Shown in pieces: positions 23,617-36,845 of a stretch of DNA of 64,000 nucleotides; the first letter of the stretch is position 1; each line of letters starts with the position of its first letter. A program made the position numbers and the translations under genes. Source of the DNA: Cardiocondyla obscurior (lineage: Eukaryota > Arthropoda > Insecta > Hymenoptera > Formicidae); the NCBI RefSeq assembly GCF_019399895.1, contig NC_091864.1, positions 1,156,001-1,220,000 on the forward strand. The letters run 5' to 3'. The notes beneath the pieces were generated by a model. That model worked only from the letters and a program-made list of their open reading frames with translations. It was not told the DNA's origin and did not search any database.

Positions 23617-26600
23617 GTAAGGCATTAGGGTACCAAGCTACCGAGCGCGATGCCGAGCGTAGCCGCGCGTTGCGACGCGCTCGCACATATCCGCATGCTA
23701 CTTTGCTTTCGAACAACAGCGGCCTTTTGCTTTCTTCGCTCCGATCCCCTCTTCCCTCCCGCCATCCCCTGGCCACCGTGAGCCCGGGGCAAAGACGTTT
23801 CGCTGGTGCAGGGCGGCTCCGACGAGGCTTCCCGTTTCGATGCCCCGAATCATCGTAGATTCATCGACACCTCCCCCCTTCCCTCGTACGTGAGAATGCC
23901 CGAATGGACGCGGTAAACGTCCCGTATTTTTAGCACACGTTTGTTGCACGATTTTTACCTCGAGTTCGGTTTCTCCCCTCTCGAAAAATACCGGGGCATA
24001 TTTCATGGGTAATTAAACGCGCTCACCACGTTGAAATTGGCCAGCTTCCTTCCGGGGGTCGGGCATTTCTCTCCTGTCAAAAAGAGAAAGAAAGAAATAT
24101 AAAATAAAATAAAATTAAACTCGAGGTGTTCGCGAATGCAGGACGCGCCAGCTGCTTTCCATCGCCTTTGTGCGTACAAACTCGTGGCTGATTAAGTAAG
24201 CGTTACATATGCTTTCGTTTACGTCGATCCGAGAATGGATTCCGCATTTTGCGACCCGCTCAAAAAAAAAAAAAAAAATACACCGCGAATATACATAAAT
24301 TAATGCGTGTAAGCGGATCGCTTAATGACTCATCGACGAATATAGCCTGCTCGATTACGCGCGGCATACACAGAATCTCATATGTTACATTCGCACGATA
24401 TTTATTATAATTGCAAACGATCGTGGCTCGTAGCGAGCAACGTGTTTCTCTTCTTCCTATTTTTTTTTTTTTTTTTTCTTTACCAACGTTTAAGTGGATT
24501 TAAATGGATTTCGAATCGCAGCCGCGAGTTTCGGCGAAGCTTATGACGCGGATTGTGACGCCGTTTGGTACACTCATGCATGCCTATGCGACGACGTAAA
24601 CATTCTATCGCTCGCGATATCGCGCTCACGGCTAATGGACGTCGTTCCATACGCGAAATTAATGGCTTTTCGATCGCGGGGACCTCGCTGACTCACTTCG
24701 GCCGCGATTGCGCTAAAAATCGATATGCGCTGCTGCCTCCGCGCTGTTAAATAAAATATATTACCGCAGAATTACGTTGTAAACAGGTCGGTAAATTTAT
24801 GCAGATAGCAGCCGTAAGAGTTTCGTCCTAGACTGTGAAAAGAAAATCGTTTAGCTTTGCGGGAATATTTTTTTTTTTTTACAGCCGCATAATTCTCGCG
24901 AAGCGGAGAAGGATCAAGAAGCTGTTAATTGCATTATTAATATCGCATTTATCGCGTTACTGCTTCTATTCATCGCTTCCGATTACCCCACAGGTATTCT
25001 ATTACCCGCTTAACTACTTTCTATCGCCAGAGCGCACGTCGCGTAATTATATTCGCGATTGTTTTCTTGCCTGCTGCTTATGCATATTTACGACGGCTAC
25101 TTATCTGTCTTTCATTCTCTATCTCTCTTCTGACTCGCGGGCTATTAAATTAAATCCGCGGCTCGTACTATACATCCGCTACAAAAATACCGTCGTACAT
25201 GCGTCTCACGATATTAAGGTCTCCGGAATAAAAAAGAAAAAGAAGAAGAAAAAAAACAATAAGAAAGAAAGAAGACGAGAAGAGAAGAATCACGCACCTG
25301 CGTTCGTTATAAATCTGCCGTACAACGAGCAGACGAATGAAGATTTCGCTACATGGAACAGACATTCGGCTGAAGTTAAAAGGAAGAAAACATCTTTGGC
25401 CGAACTGTCCGATCGGAAATACTCGATTTTTTTTTTTTTTTTTTTTCTCTCTCTTTTCTCTCTTCTCCCTTTCTCAAAGTAACGGCACCCAGGTGGACGT
25501 CGTCGGCGAAGTTTTCGAAACGACGTGTTTATGCGAGAGGCCGCGTAACTCCGCTTTCCGTCCGGTGGCATAACCCAGCAGCCGCGAATCCCGCAGCGGA
25601 GAGGCGCGCGGGCTCCGGCGACTTCCTGGAATGCTCCACGCTTTCTACCTGCGACGGGCACAAATATCTCCCGGCGGACGTGGCGATACGTCATCGACCG
25701 GCGCGGCACGCGAAAGAGCGCCGAACGTAACGAGCCGCCCCTTTCACGGCCGCCTTGTCCCCTTTCTAGGACGCGGCGGCTGCTTTCGCGACGTCGATCA
25801 AAACGATCTGGCCGGTCTGCGATCGCAAAAGTGGTCCCTTGCGAAGCGCACCGAGCCTTTCGCACGCGTTCCCTAATTCTTCCTTTGATCACGTCGCTCG
25901 CGTCAATCGGTCCTTAATTGATCGTCGAGCGGCCGCGACGCAAAATCCGGGGTTGACCATGCGCCAAGTGTAACGACGAAGTAATGAACCGAACGCAAGG
26001 GCGGTCTGTGAACCACGAGTTCTTTGGCTCGCATTGTTTTTTGCTCGCATCTCGAATGTAGTTGCTACAAGGAGACTCATCTCGAGCAACATCGTCGGAT
26101 CGGGGATTTTTTACTTCCCGTTTAATTAATGCTTCTTTTTTTTAATTCTGCTTTGCGCGAAACTTGCCTACAATCTTGCCATATTATTTATTTCTTTTTG
26201 TTGTAATAATGTATGAAGAAATAATTATGGTTTGCGTTTATAATAATCGCCGTTCGTTTTTTTTTAGTGACGAATGAAAGGCGCTTGGCTTGCTCGCTTC
26301 AAAAGATCGCAGATAACGAGCTATCGCGTCAACGAGATTCCTCGATTCGGGACGAGAGTTCAGGGACATTTGGGCGCATTCCGGAGTGCAAAGGGTCTAT
26401 TATTATCACGACACGTCATTACTCTGACTCAAGCGGAAGGTAGTAAAAAGCGAATAACATATATATACATATATATATATTAAAATGGAACGAAATCAGT
26501 GGCTGGAGTTCTCCCTCCGTCTGCTTCCTTCTCCCACTCTCGGCAATGAGATTGAATACATTGAAATCTGCTCTCGTTAGAGACGAAGCCGACTCGTGAA

Positions 26601-27365
26601 TTGCAGAGGATATTATCTCCCAGCAGCGTAATAACCAGTCGTAGGCCCTCGGATGAAGTAAAAAAAACAAGGGCGAGAGATCAACGCGAGGAAAAAAAAA
26701 AAAACGGAAAGAAGTGTGAGGTATAAAAAAAAATAGAAAATTTATTTTTATGCTTCATTGTACATTTTATTATACAAGTTTCGAAAGTAATCGCGAGTTT
26801 AAACGTTTCAGTATAACAATTTAAATACAATATGACACGAAATGTTGAGCCCCGAGGTCTCTGGACTCCGCTGGACCCAGCGCGGCGGATCGCTGCGTCT
26901 CGCCCACTTTCTTTGTTGTGTCGCCGTTCCCGTTCTTCCTCCCGCCGCCACCCCGACGATTGTTTTCGTCGACGACGTCGTCGCCGACCGAGTAAGAATG
27001 CCGTAAGAATGGGAACACGTCTGTGCCATGCGCGAGCATGAATTAACGTCGCGGCATTCCAATGCCGGGGGAGAGAGGGTGGTCGGAGGACGGCACGTGA
27101 TTCCCTTCCCCCGCGCTAATATCAACGTGTGATAACGTGACCGTCGGCGGCATGTATGTTTATTCCTCCGCTGTCGTCTTGATTGCGAGCGAACGAGCGT
27201 GAGAGGATCGCAAATGTGATGGACGAGGATCGGCCGTCGCGGACGATGATTCGTTCGATGAGATCTCGATGTAAATGCAAGTAATGGATCTCTCAACAAG
27301 TCCTAACTTTTTAGACGTGAAGTTCAATAGAGAACGTTGCGTTCACCGCGCGTTTCTTCCAGCAG

Positions 27366-27388
27366 TTTTTTTTTTTTTTTTTTTTTTT
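27366..27388. repeat. T homopolymer of 23 bases
   Basis: An uninterrupted run of 23 T on the plus strand in non-coding DNA. It could be a poly(A) tail remnant of a minus-strand retroposed sequence or simple slippage. I see no body of a retroelement beside it. Confidence 0.85.
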
Positions 27389-29667
27389 ATCGTGCATATA
27401 ACGCGCGAGGAGTTTTCGTTACATAAATGCCCGGGGGCACTCCCGCACGGCAGAGGATCCCGTCGCGATCCGCTTTAATACCCGTAATTCGCAAATGATG
27501 CACCGAGTAATTGAGGCGGAGGCAGAGATTCGCCGTGAACGCTCGACTGCTTCCCAAGATCGAACAATACGACGAGAAAGGGAAGAAGAGGAAAAGAAGA
27601 GCGAAGGTCCAGGAAAAGACCTTGTGCCAATTTCCACGAAGATTTCGGACAGAACGCATAATCCGCGCGATGACCGCGTTCCATGCGGCGGAGACTTTGA
27701 AGAAGCGCGTCCGAAAATACTTCTCGGTCAACGAATTAGCCCGCCTTGCGCGCGCGAAGTACTTTCTTTTTTTTTCTTTTCTCTTATTTTTTTATTCTCT
27801 TTCTCTCGACACTTCTGGGTCCCTTCTCTCCCAGCATGCGAGAGCGCGTCGCAGATGCTCTCTATCGTAATAATCGCTATTTCGGGCCGGAGGGTCGGCA
27901 GATGTTCCCCTTGTATCGAAGAGCCGTGTAGGGGAAAGTCGAGCTCGGACGCTACATTCGATAGAGACAAATGGGTAAATAGGCGAGCTAGACATGTCTA
28001 AAAGCCTAGGAATGTCACACACTGGACGAGAAGAGAGACAAAAAAAAGAAAAGAAAAAAAACAAGGCGAGAGAGTGATGAAGGGAAGATGGAGCGAGAGA
28101 AAAGAGAGAACTAGTGACTCACGCGGAGAGATTGTCGACGTGAGTACATCCGAGTCACTCTTCTTTCTGATAACACCTAGAATGACAATTCAATGGCATT
28201 TAGGCGGCGAAAAGAAATCTACGGGCTCTCTGTTGTCAAAAAGAAAAAGAGAGAGAGCGACCATTTAATAATCTCAAAAACTTGAGATCAAAGAGACTTG
28301 AATCTGCCGCAGATTCTTGGCTCTAGTTCGCTTTATTAATTTCAACGCTCGTCGTGCATCGTGTTATTATTTTCTAGATCACAAACGGGGCGTACGTACG
28401 CGAGCAAAAGAAGAGAAGAGGGCTTTGCTGTGACACAGATGGGATGGCCGATCGACCGTACGCGCTAATAAACTGTTAATAATAGTCAGCGCGATCGACC
28501 ATCAGAGATCGATACCTCAATTACTTGCATTGTATAATTTTTTTTTTTTTTTTTTCCTATATATAATCTCCGCTAGAACATAACGCGCAGCTTCTTTACA
28601 CTACAAGTGTTCCGTATCGCTTATTGAAATCTTTAATTATCGAGAAAACATCGCGCGATAGACACGCTAGAAAAATTAATCGCGATAACGCAGATAATCG
28701 GAGGATATAATCGGCTTGTTATCATTAATATACTGCATGTGTAAGATAATACAAGCACATGGCTCCATTCTTATTTTATCGCTGCTTCGCAGAATATCTC
28801 TTGCGGAGCGCGACTTTCGCATTCAGAAAACTTCCTAAGATATTCTCGAGAGAAGACGAAAACGCCGCTCTCGCGGAAGTCGCTTATGCACGCAGATATT
28901 CCGCCTCGTCACGCGGCGGTCTCGTGATTCTCGCGGCAGCTCGAAGATAAATTTCAGCCGACGATCCGCTCTCGACGAAATTTATGATCGTATCCAGATT
29001 TTATTTTTCTTCGCTGCCGCTCGTATCGGCAAGCAAGAATGTGCGCGCTACTTCGATGACGTGGTAGTTTCTTAAGGTTTCAAGACTCACCGCAGTCTTC
29101 GTAATACCTCGCCTTACAGCAGGCTCCGAGGAGACCTTATTCATGCCACAGTGCAGCCGCTATGTAGTTATGACGTTGATGACGATGATGATGCAAGGCC
29201 GAATGTCCCAAATTGCATAGCACCTGTTTTAAGGTCACTGCGCTCTCGAGAGATATCATCGAACTGTTTGTAAGTATTTTTAGTTGATCGCATCAGTATC
29301 GTGCGTGATATATTAAAATTTATACCGGGCGCACTCCAAATACCATTCCCTACGAAATTAAATTACAATTCACGTATTGCTAATTGGAAACATAGCTGGT
29401 TACATTGGTAACATTTAAAGATATTCACTCTGATATAAAGTATACTCTTGATTCTTAACTGATAACTATTTGTACTATGTTTTTCTGTGCATAAGATTTT
29501 GGTCTTTTACTTGTTTCTTAATTTCAACGCGGTAGTACTAATTGCATGAATAATGGAAATAATGAAAGAAGGAAATCGGTAATTAGTAAAAGATATATAT
29601 ATAATATTAACAATATTGATAATAATGTAATTTGGAGATCGAAAGGGGCTCGATATTTCCTTGTTCC

Positions 29668-32600
29668 TTAATGTTTTTTACGATTCTTTTGGCCTTTTCG
29701 TCTACCGCTCTTCTGACGTTTCTTTTCCAGCAACTGGCGTGCCTTTAAAACTTGTTCAGGTCTCTTCAGTTCATTCCTTATTTTAACTTTGTCCTTGAGT
29801 TTCTGGTTGTGTCGAGCCCAATGCGTATTTGCTGTCGTTCGTACTGAAATGCAAATACAAGTATACCAGTTATTTTTATAAATAACACTTGGAACAAATC
29901 AGTATATATAATACGAAATGATAGTGCCTTCGCAATTTTTTTTTTCTTTTATTTTATATTTTAAAATACTTTTAAATATATTGATTAAAGATGTCACTCA
30001 ACTAAATTTAATTTTAATTTACTTAATTAAATAAATTTAAATAAAATATGCAAAGTTAATCACAAATGTAATGCTTTATGTTAACTTACAATTTTTTATT
30101 TGTGAAGGTTCTTCTTCACTATCATCCTCGCTGTTATTCTCATCGATCTTGCTCTTCTCTTTCCACACGTTGTAGCGATTTGTTTTATACGTAGCAGGTA
30201 TCCACACACCCGACTCAGTGCGTATTTTTTTAGCCTTTGGATCCTGTTGATGTAATGTAAAAAAATAAAATCCACACTTCATATTAAAATTTATCATACA
30301 TGTAAGTTAATGAACGTACTCTTTCGACGGTGACCATTTTCTTCTTTTTTCTATCCCACTTTTTCAATTGAGTTTGTAGATGTCGAGCCTCTTCATTATC
30401 CGCCGTTAAGTCCATTTGGGCTTTATCAGCTTCAGTGGCAAATGTATTAACCGCTAGGCTGAAAAAACATCAATTAATACTTTTGTAACAATTAAAAAAT
30501 TGAGATATAGAATAATAACGATTCTTACCCTTCTTCTGTATGTTTGTCTGGTGCAGAATAAGGAATATAATATTCTTCATCTCGTTTTGTTAGACGTTTT
30601 TTCTTTTTCGAAATTTTATATAAACTATCACTACTTCTTTTCTTAGGAACTACCACTGTGCTAAACGCAGCATTAATTTCTTCTGCGTTACTAGACGGCA
30701 GATCGACTTTTTGAGATAATTCTATAAAAATAAAAAAATTTAACGTTAATATCGTCACACACGTATAATACGATTTGCTATTACATTACCTGACGCTGTA
30801 TTGATTTTATCGGTTTTACGTTCCTCCATTTTTTTGTGAAAATTATGAATATTCTCTTTGTGAAACGTTCGTTTCACTTTCATTACTTTATAATCTGTCG
30901 AGTTTGTCTTCGTACCAATTTCAAATATCGTCTATTATACGTAAAATATTTTAATATTAAAATTTATAATATTATGATGGCATATTAAGTGCTTTCATGG
31001 CGTATAAAGTACTCACTCCCTGTGGTCTATAATTTTTCATCCTTGCTATTATATCCGCAGCTGCATGAGGAATATCAGCATACTGGGGTAAAATTCCGGC
31101 TTCATTGATGCGAAGTTCTTTAATTCTTTTAACACTTTCTGCCGATGCACCTGGCCGTGATCTGATGTATTGTTGATAAGCATTATTAGATACTTTTTGC
31201 ATATTTATCTGAAAATACATTATTTTATTTTTTTTAAAAAGTATTAATATTGTTTATATATTAAAATTTTTCAGTACGCTTACCAAATCAGTAGAAGTAT
31301 TGTGCCAATTAATTAATTCCGTCAATTCTTCTTCTATCATAGCTTGTGGTAATTTTCCTACGGCGGATTCCATATTTTCAGCAGTTCCTGCGGTCGGCAC
31401 TATTGTTAAAGGCCGGCCGAGGAAAAGATGCAGATCTAAGAGATAAGGATATTCATCCGTGCTAACGATATTATACGCTGTTCCAGCACGACCAGCTCGA
31501 GCACATCGTCCTGCAAAGCAAACAATCATAATCGATATCAAGTCAACTAGCTTTCCTTACTAAGCGTGTTTTAATAATAATAATTAAAAATAATTACAAA
31601 AGAACATACCCACTCTGTGTATAAAAAGTTTCGATTTTGCAGGAAAATTAAAATTAATCACACAGTCCAAATGTGGTATATCTATTCCTCTAGCAGCAAC
31701 ATCCGTTACTATGAGAACTTTTACCTTACCAATTTGAAATTTAGCTGCATTGATTTTACGCGCGGAGGGATCCAAATTCGAGTATATAAAAGTGTTAGAT
31801 ATACCAGCTTTGTCCAATATCTGTAAAAATTAATTTATATATTTAATATTAATTTGCCAAAATATTTATAAAATATATTTAAAAGCCCTACATATCGATA
31901 ACTACCTGATGAATATATTCCACGTGATGCATAGTTTCCGCAAATACAATTGTTTGCGACTCGGGCTTGATAATTTTTTTTAATAAACTCAAAAGTACTG
32001 CTAATTTTTCTTCAGGACGACATGTAATAAAAGATAACGTTAATCCTTCAGGTATTTTACTCTCAACATCCAAACGAACTAGAACTGGATCACTAAGACC
32101 AGCTTTTGCAAAATCTACTAGGACTTTAGGTAAAGTGGCAGAAAATAATAACGTCTGGCGTGATTCGGGTAATCTGTTCACAATTTCTTGTATCTGTTCT
32201 CCAAAACCCATTTCAAATAATCTGAAATATAATTTCGTAATTATCACTTTATACAATTTTATATATAGCAAAAAAAAAAAAAATAACTATTACCTATCAG
32301 CTTCATCAAAAACAATGTACTCAATATTTTTTAATTGCAGATCCATTTCTACACATATGTGTAAAAATCGGCCAGGAGTTGCTACAATAATATCAGGATT
32401 TCCATGAATTGCACTAAATTGATTATCCATACTATCTCCACCTAATATCACTGCTGCTTTTAATCCTGTAAATTTTCCCAACTCCTTTATGAATTTTAAA
32501 GTCTGCAATGCCAATTCACGTGTAGGTGATAATATCAAGCCACGTGCACCCGTTTTTGCCTGTCTCACTTTGAGTTTTTCAAACAGAGGAATTAAAAAGC

Positions 32601-32963
32601 AAGCAGTCTTTCCACTACCAGTCCTAGCCATTGCTACTACATCTCTACCTTCAAGAAGTAATGGTATAGTCTGAAAAAATATATTTTATTTTAATATAGT
32701 TTAAGATCTATTAAAAAAGTTAAAATCTAAAAATAAATATCTATTTATAAAATACATTTTTGAATCACCTTTCTTTGTATTGGTGTGGGTATTTTGTAAC
32801 CACGTTTGAGGACTCCCTTTAATACTGGAAAACTTAGAGCCATGGACTGAAACCCTCCAGATTTCTTAGAAACCTTTTTTTTAATATTAGCGATTTCATC
32901 GTCCTCGCCATCGTCACTGACCGCATTCGGGTCAGCAAATCCTACAAGATCACTGTTCTTCAT
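29668..32963 (-). CDS. DDX54: ATP-dependent RNA helicase DDX54 (DEAD-box, yeast Dbp10 family)
   Basis: Eleven exons on the minus strand: 32963-32769, 32670-32294, 32221-31906, 31820-31610, 31510-31284, 31208-31017, 30931-30790, 30721-30529, 30458-30320, 30243-30090 and 29843-29668. They total 773 residues with no frame break. Helicase motifs appear in order: Q motif region (GFQSMALSFPVLKG..PTPIQ), ARTGSGKT at 80-87, PTRELALQ at 114-121, TPGR, DEAD at 187-190, SAT at 218-220, RGIDIP and HRVGRCARAGR at 364-374. What separates it from other DEAD-box proteins is the DDX54-type C terminus: YIRSRPGAS, the EEYYIPYS block, the KKWDRKKKKMVTVER block, the IRTESGVW..YKTNRYNVW block and a Lys/Arg-rich tail. 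The family acts in the nucleolus in 60S ribosome maturation and in vertebrates also modulates nuclear receptors. Human DDX54 is about 880 residues, so this one is somewhat compact. It is divergent from CDC5L. Confidence 0.96.
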
Positions 32964-33521
32964 CTCCCTATAGATCTAGAAAATAAATAGTGTCAATTTC
33001 AAGTAATTTTATTTAATATATACATATAAAGACATATTCTATTTTTTTAATTAATCAATACTTTATTATTAATTTATTAGCTCGTTCTTTTTATGATATA
33101 TCTTACATTGAATATTTAATTCTTTGATGATCCACTTTGTTAAATATCACATGGGACAGACTTAACCTTAAATAATTTCAAGCCTAGCGAAATCATGGCG
33201 GATTTGCATGGGAAGCATAGGAAACGAACTCCAATCCATCATGTTTCTAATCGCCCACTCGTAAACAATAAAATACTGACGCAGCCAATCAAGATAAAAT
33301 TTTGTGTTGAATTGGCCAATCAGTAACCTTGCAGTTCCATATTATTCATTCTAAAGCTCTAAAAACGCGACCAAATTTAAGTCTTTCGTTCTCTTCTCTT
33401 TCTGCATTGAAATTTGTTTCAGTTTGTTTGTGGCAGGTGTGAGTGCGGAAGATTTCTTTCGCGCTTTTTGTAATTGAAAATATATTTTTCCTTGATAAAG
33501 CGGCACGAATAAAAATACAAG
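32964..33521. promoter_or_regulatory. Bidirectional promoter between DDX54 and CDC5L
   Basis: Only 558 bp separate the two start codons, which face away from each other. The region holds a CCAAT box at 33285-33289 and a perfectly palindromic ATTGGCCAAT at 33311-33320, which places a CCAAT box on each strand. A YY1-like CATGGCGG lies at 33195-33202, followed directly by an octamer-like ATTTGCAT at 33203-33210. An acceptor-like AG just before the DDX54 ATG (TATTTTCTAG, near 32979) suggests that its 5' UTR is spliced. The transcription start sites themselves cannot be placed from sequence. Confidence 0.7.
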
Positions 33522-36500
33522 ATGCCGCGAATTATGATAAAGGGTGGTGTCTGGCGAAATACAGAAGTAAGTGATACGTATCAACGATTTCTAACCTAAA
33601 GCGTGTGAATGTATGTCTGTGTAAATAATTTTGCTAAATAAAAAAATTTTTTTTTCAGGATGAAATCTTGAAAGCGGCTGTGATGAAATATGGGAAAAAT
33701 CAATGGAGCCGTATTGCATCCTTGTTGCACAGAAAATCAGCCAAGCAGTGTAAGGCTCGTTGGTTTGAATGGCTAGATCCAAGCATAAAAAAGACCGAAT
33801 GGAGCCGAGAGGAAGATGAAAAGTTGCTTCATCTTGCAAAGCTAATGCCCACCCAATGGCGAACAATTGCACCTATCATTGGGCGAACGGCTGCACAATG
33901 CTTAGAACGATATGAATTTCTACTGTTAGTAGCTTTAAATTTTATTTAAATAAAATGGTTTAGTCTAATTAATTTTTTTTTATCATTATACTGCATTATT
34001 TTAGCGATCAAGCGCAAAAAAAGGAAGAAGGAGATGATGCTGTTGATGATCCCCGTAAACTTAAACCTGGCGAAATTGATCCAAATCCCGAAACAAAGCC
34101 AGCAAGACCAGATCCTAAAGATATGGATGAGGATGGTACATATTAAAATATATTATATATGGTCGTTAGATATTAATATAAAAAATTCTAATAATATTGT
34201 TTTTTTATAGAATTGGAGATGCTTTCCGAGGCGCGAGCTAGATTGGCAAATACTCAAGGAAAGAAGGCTAAACGTAAGGCGCGTGAAAAGCAATTGGAAG
34301 AGGCGCGCAGGCTGGCTGCTTTACAGAAACGTAGAGAATTGAGAGCTGCCGGTATCACAGTTTCTCAAAAGAATAAACGAAAACGTGGTGTAAACTATAA
34401 TACGGAAATACCATTTGAAAAACGGCCCGCATCCGGCTTTTACGATACCTCCAACGAGCATGTCGATCCTTTGGCGATTGACTTTTCTAGAATGAGACAG
34501 CAACATCTGGATGGTGAATTACGGCAGGAAAAGGAAGAAATGGAGCGCAGGAAAGACAAGCAGAAATTGAAACAGCGAAAGGAAAACGATATACCTATGG
34601 GTATGCTCAATAATGAAGAGCCTGTGAAAAAGAGGAGTAAATTAGTCTTACCGGAACCACAGATTTCCGATCAAGAATTGCAGCAAGTTGTAAAACTTGG
34701 CAGAGCTTCAGAAGTATGATTTTTAATTAATTCTTTTTTTATTGCTTAGAAATTATATTTTATGTACTTATCGTTATTTTATACTTATTGCACTTATTGC
34801 ATTATATAGGTCGCACGAGAAGTTGCCACTGAGAGCGGTATTACACTTTCGGATAGCTTATTGGCTGATTATTCCTTACCTACAAATGCATCGGTAACAC
34901 CTCGTACACCAGCCGCCACAGACAGAATATTGCAAGAAGCTCAAAATGTCATGGCTCTTACGCACGTGGACACGCCGCTAAAAGGTTAAAAATATAATAG
35001 TATATATATTGTTATCGTCACATTTGTGTTTAATTATAAAATAAACAGTTTACAGAATTAAAAAATTAAATAATTAAATAAATATATTTTTTTAGGTGGA
35101 TTAAATACTCCATTAAATAATCCCGATTTTACCGGAGCTGTACCCCCTACCAATGTCGTCGCAACACCAAATACAATTTTGGCAACTCCGTTTAGATCGC
35201 AACGTAGCGATGGGACGCCCATAAACTCGTTTAACACGCCAGGCGCGGCATCAGTACGAACGCAAAATGGAGTTTTAGCGGCTACACCCGTTCGCGATAA
35301 GCTTAATATAAATCCCGATGAAAATATGGATGGCTCAGAAACTCCTCTGATACAAACGCAATCAAAGAATTCGTTGCGCACGGTATTGAGTTCCTTACCA
35401 GCGCCATGTAATGATTACGAAATAGATATTTATGACGGAGAGATGAACGAAGAAAGTACTAATACGCCTGCAACTGAGATAATTGAGGATCAAGCAGATA
35501 TTGATGCGAGACAACAGCAAGAATTGTTAGAAGAAAGTAAGTTTTTTAAAATAATTAAACACAGCATTATATTACTTTCTGATTATTTATAAATTTTTTG
35601 CATTTTTATTTAAATATGTAATTTATTTTTAACATTTTTCTTATAGAAAAAAGAGAATTGGCTCGTAGGTCGCAAGTAATTCAAAGAGAATTACCACGAC
35701 CTGCGGATATAAATACGAATATTTTGAGACCGTATATGGATACACCGTTGACTGATCTACAGAGAGTACGTAAATTTTTTTAATATAAATATATTAAATC
35801 TTATTAATTTTTACAAATTATATTTTAAGATTATTTTAATTTAAGATATTAATATTGTTTTCTTAACCAGTTTATAACTACAATTTGTACTTGAGACAAT
35901 CTTAATTATAACGATGTATTAAGATTATCGATTATAATTTCTTACATTATTTCTAGGCGGAAGAATTGATAAAAAGAGAAATGATTACAATGATGTACTA
36001 CGACGCGCTGCACAATCCAACACAGTCAAATCGAAAGAGCGCCGCGCAATCACTAGCCCAGTCTCAAAATTATTTAGAACAGCATCCATACGATATTTTT
36101 GATGAAAATGACTTAGTTAATGTACGTGTAAAACATAAAAAATTATTTTTAATTTAAATTAATTATTAATATTGCATTAACATTTAAATCTAGGCAAAGA
36201 AAATGTTGACCGACGAAATGGGAGTTGTAAAAGAAGGAATGGCACACGGAGAATTGAGTTTAGATGCCTATACTACTGTATGGGAGGAATGCCTGTCTCA
36301 GATTTTGTATCTCGAAACGCAAAAACGGTACACGCGTGCAACACTCGCTTCAAAGAAAGATAGAGTGGAGGCGTGCGAAAGAAAATTAGAGGAGAATCGT
36401 ATGCATATGACAGGTGAAGCTAAACGCGCCGCGAGGATGGAAAAGAAGTTGAAAGTACTGACCGGAGGCTATCAAGTAAGTAACACCCTCGATGTCATTT

Positions 36501-36845
36501 AGAATTGAATATCGCGATGAGAGTAATTGAATTAAATAAAAAATATATCTAGGATTTCTGAAGGCATAAATAATAATTATAATTATTTTGTATAATTAAT
36601 AGACCAGAGCGCAAGTATTGACGAAGCAGCTCCACGATGTGTGGGAGCAAATAGAACAGGCGCATCTTGAACAATCGACGTTCAAGTTTTTGCAAACGCA
36701 GGAAGAAGCGGCAATTCCGAGAAGAATAAATGCGCTCATGGAAGATGTGAACAGGCAAACGGAGCGGGAACGTTCGCTACAAATGCGATATGCTCAATTG
36801 CAAGACCAGTTGCAGCAGTGTCGAATAAACGATAAGTCATCTTAG
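33522..36845 (+). CDS. CDC5L: Cell division cycle 5-like protein (CDC5L, Prp19/NineTeen complex, spliceosome)
   Basis: Ten exons: 33522-33566, 33659-33924, 34005-34135, 34211-34713, 34810-34984, 35096-35536, 35647-35765, 35957-36121, 36194-36475 and 36603-36845. They total 789 residues, close to human CDC5L (802). The N terminus (about residues 8-105) carries two Myb repeats with the expected tryptophans (GGVWRNTEDEILKAAV..NQWSRIASLL and TEWSREEDEKLLHLA..TQWRTIAPIIG). The conserved blocks LKPGEIDPNPETKPARPDP, LANTQGKKAKRKAREKQLEE, FEKRPASGFYDTS and KRSKLVLPEPQISD follow. Then come a Thr-Pro-rich middle with many TP sites, and the coiled-coil C terminus with LASKKDRVEACERKLEENR. CDC5L is a core subunit of the Prp19 complex needed for catalytic activation of the spliceosome and for mitotic progression. 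It shares its promoter with DDX54. Confidence 0.97.

Larger units (their letters stand above)
21891..29667. other. Non-coding stretch, no supported protein gene
   Basis: The stretch alternates between AT-rich DNA and CpG-rich patches (23.4-23.9 kb, 25.5-25.9 kb, 26.85-27.27 kb). It is punctuated by homopolymer runs: A at about 24262-24278, T at 25427-25446, T at 27366-27388 and T at about 28540-28555, plus a purine tract at about 25230-25290. An exon-like block is listed separately at 23404-23616. A donor-like CTGCG/GTGAGT on the minus strand near 29085 could end an upstream exon. The open frames have strongly skewed composition and no family resemblance. Confidence 0.5.

Noticed and set aside
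24835..25482. Frame of about 215 codons on the plus strand
   Set aside because: It runs through homopolymer and purine/pyrimidine tracts, giving Phe and Lys runs. It looks like chance.
26808..27299. Frame of about 163 codons on the minus strand
   Set aside because: Arg/Thr/Ser-rich composition, no domain and no conserved motif. It sits in a CpG-rich patch where stops are rare.
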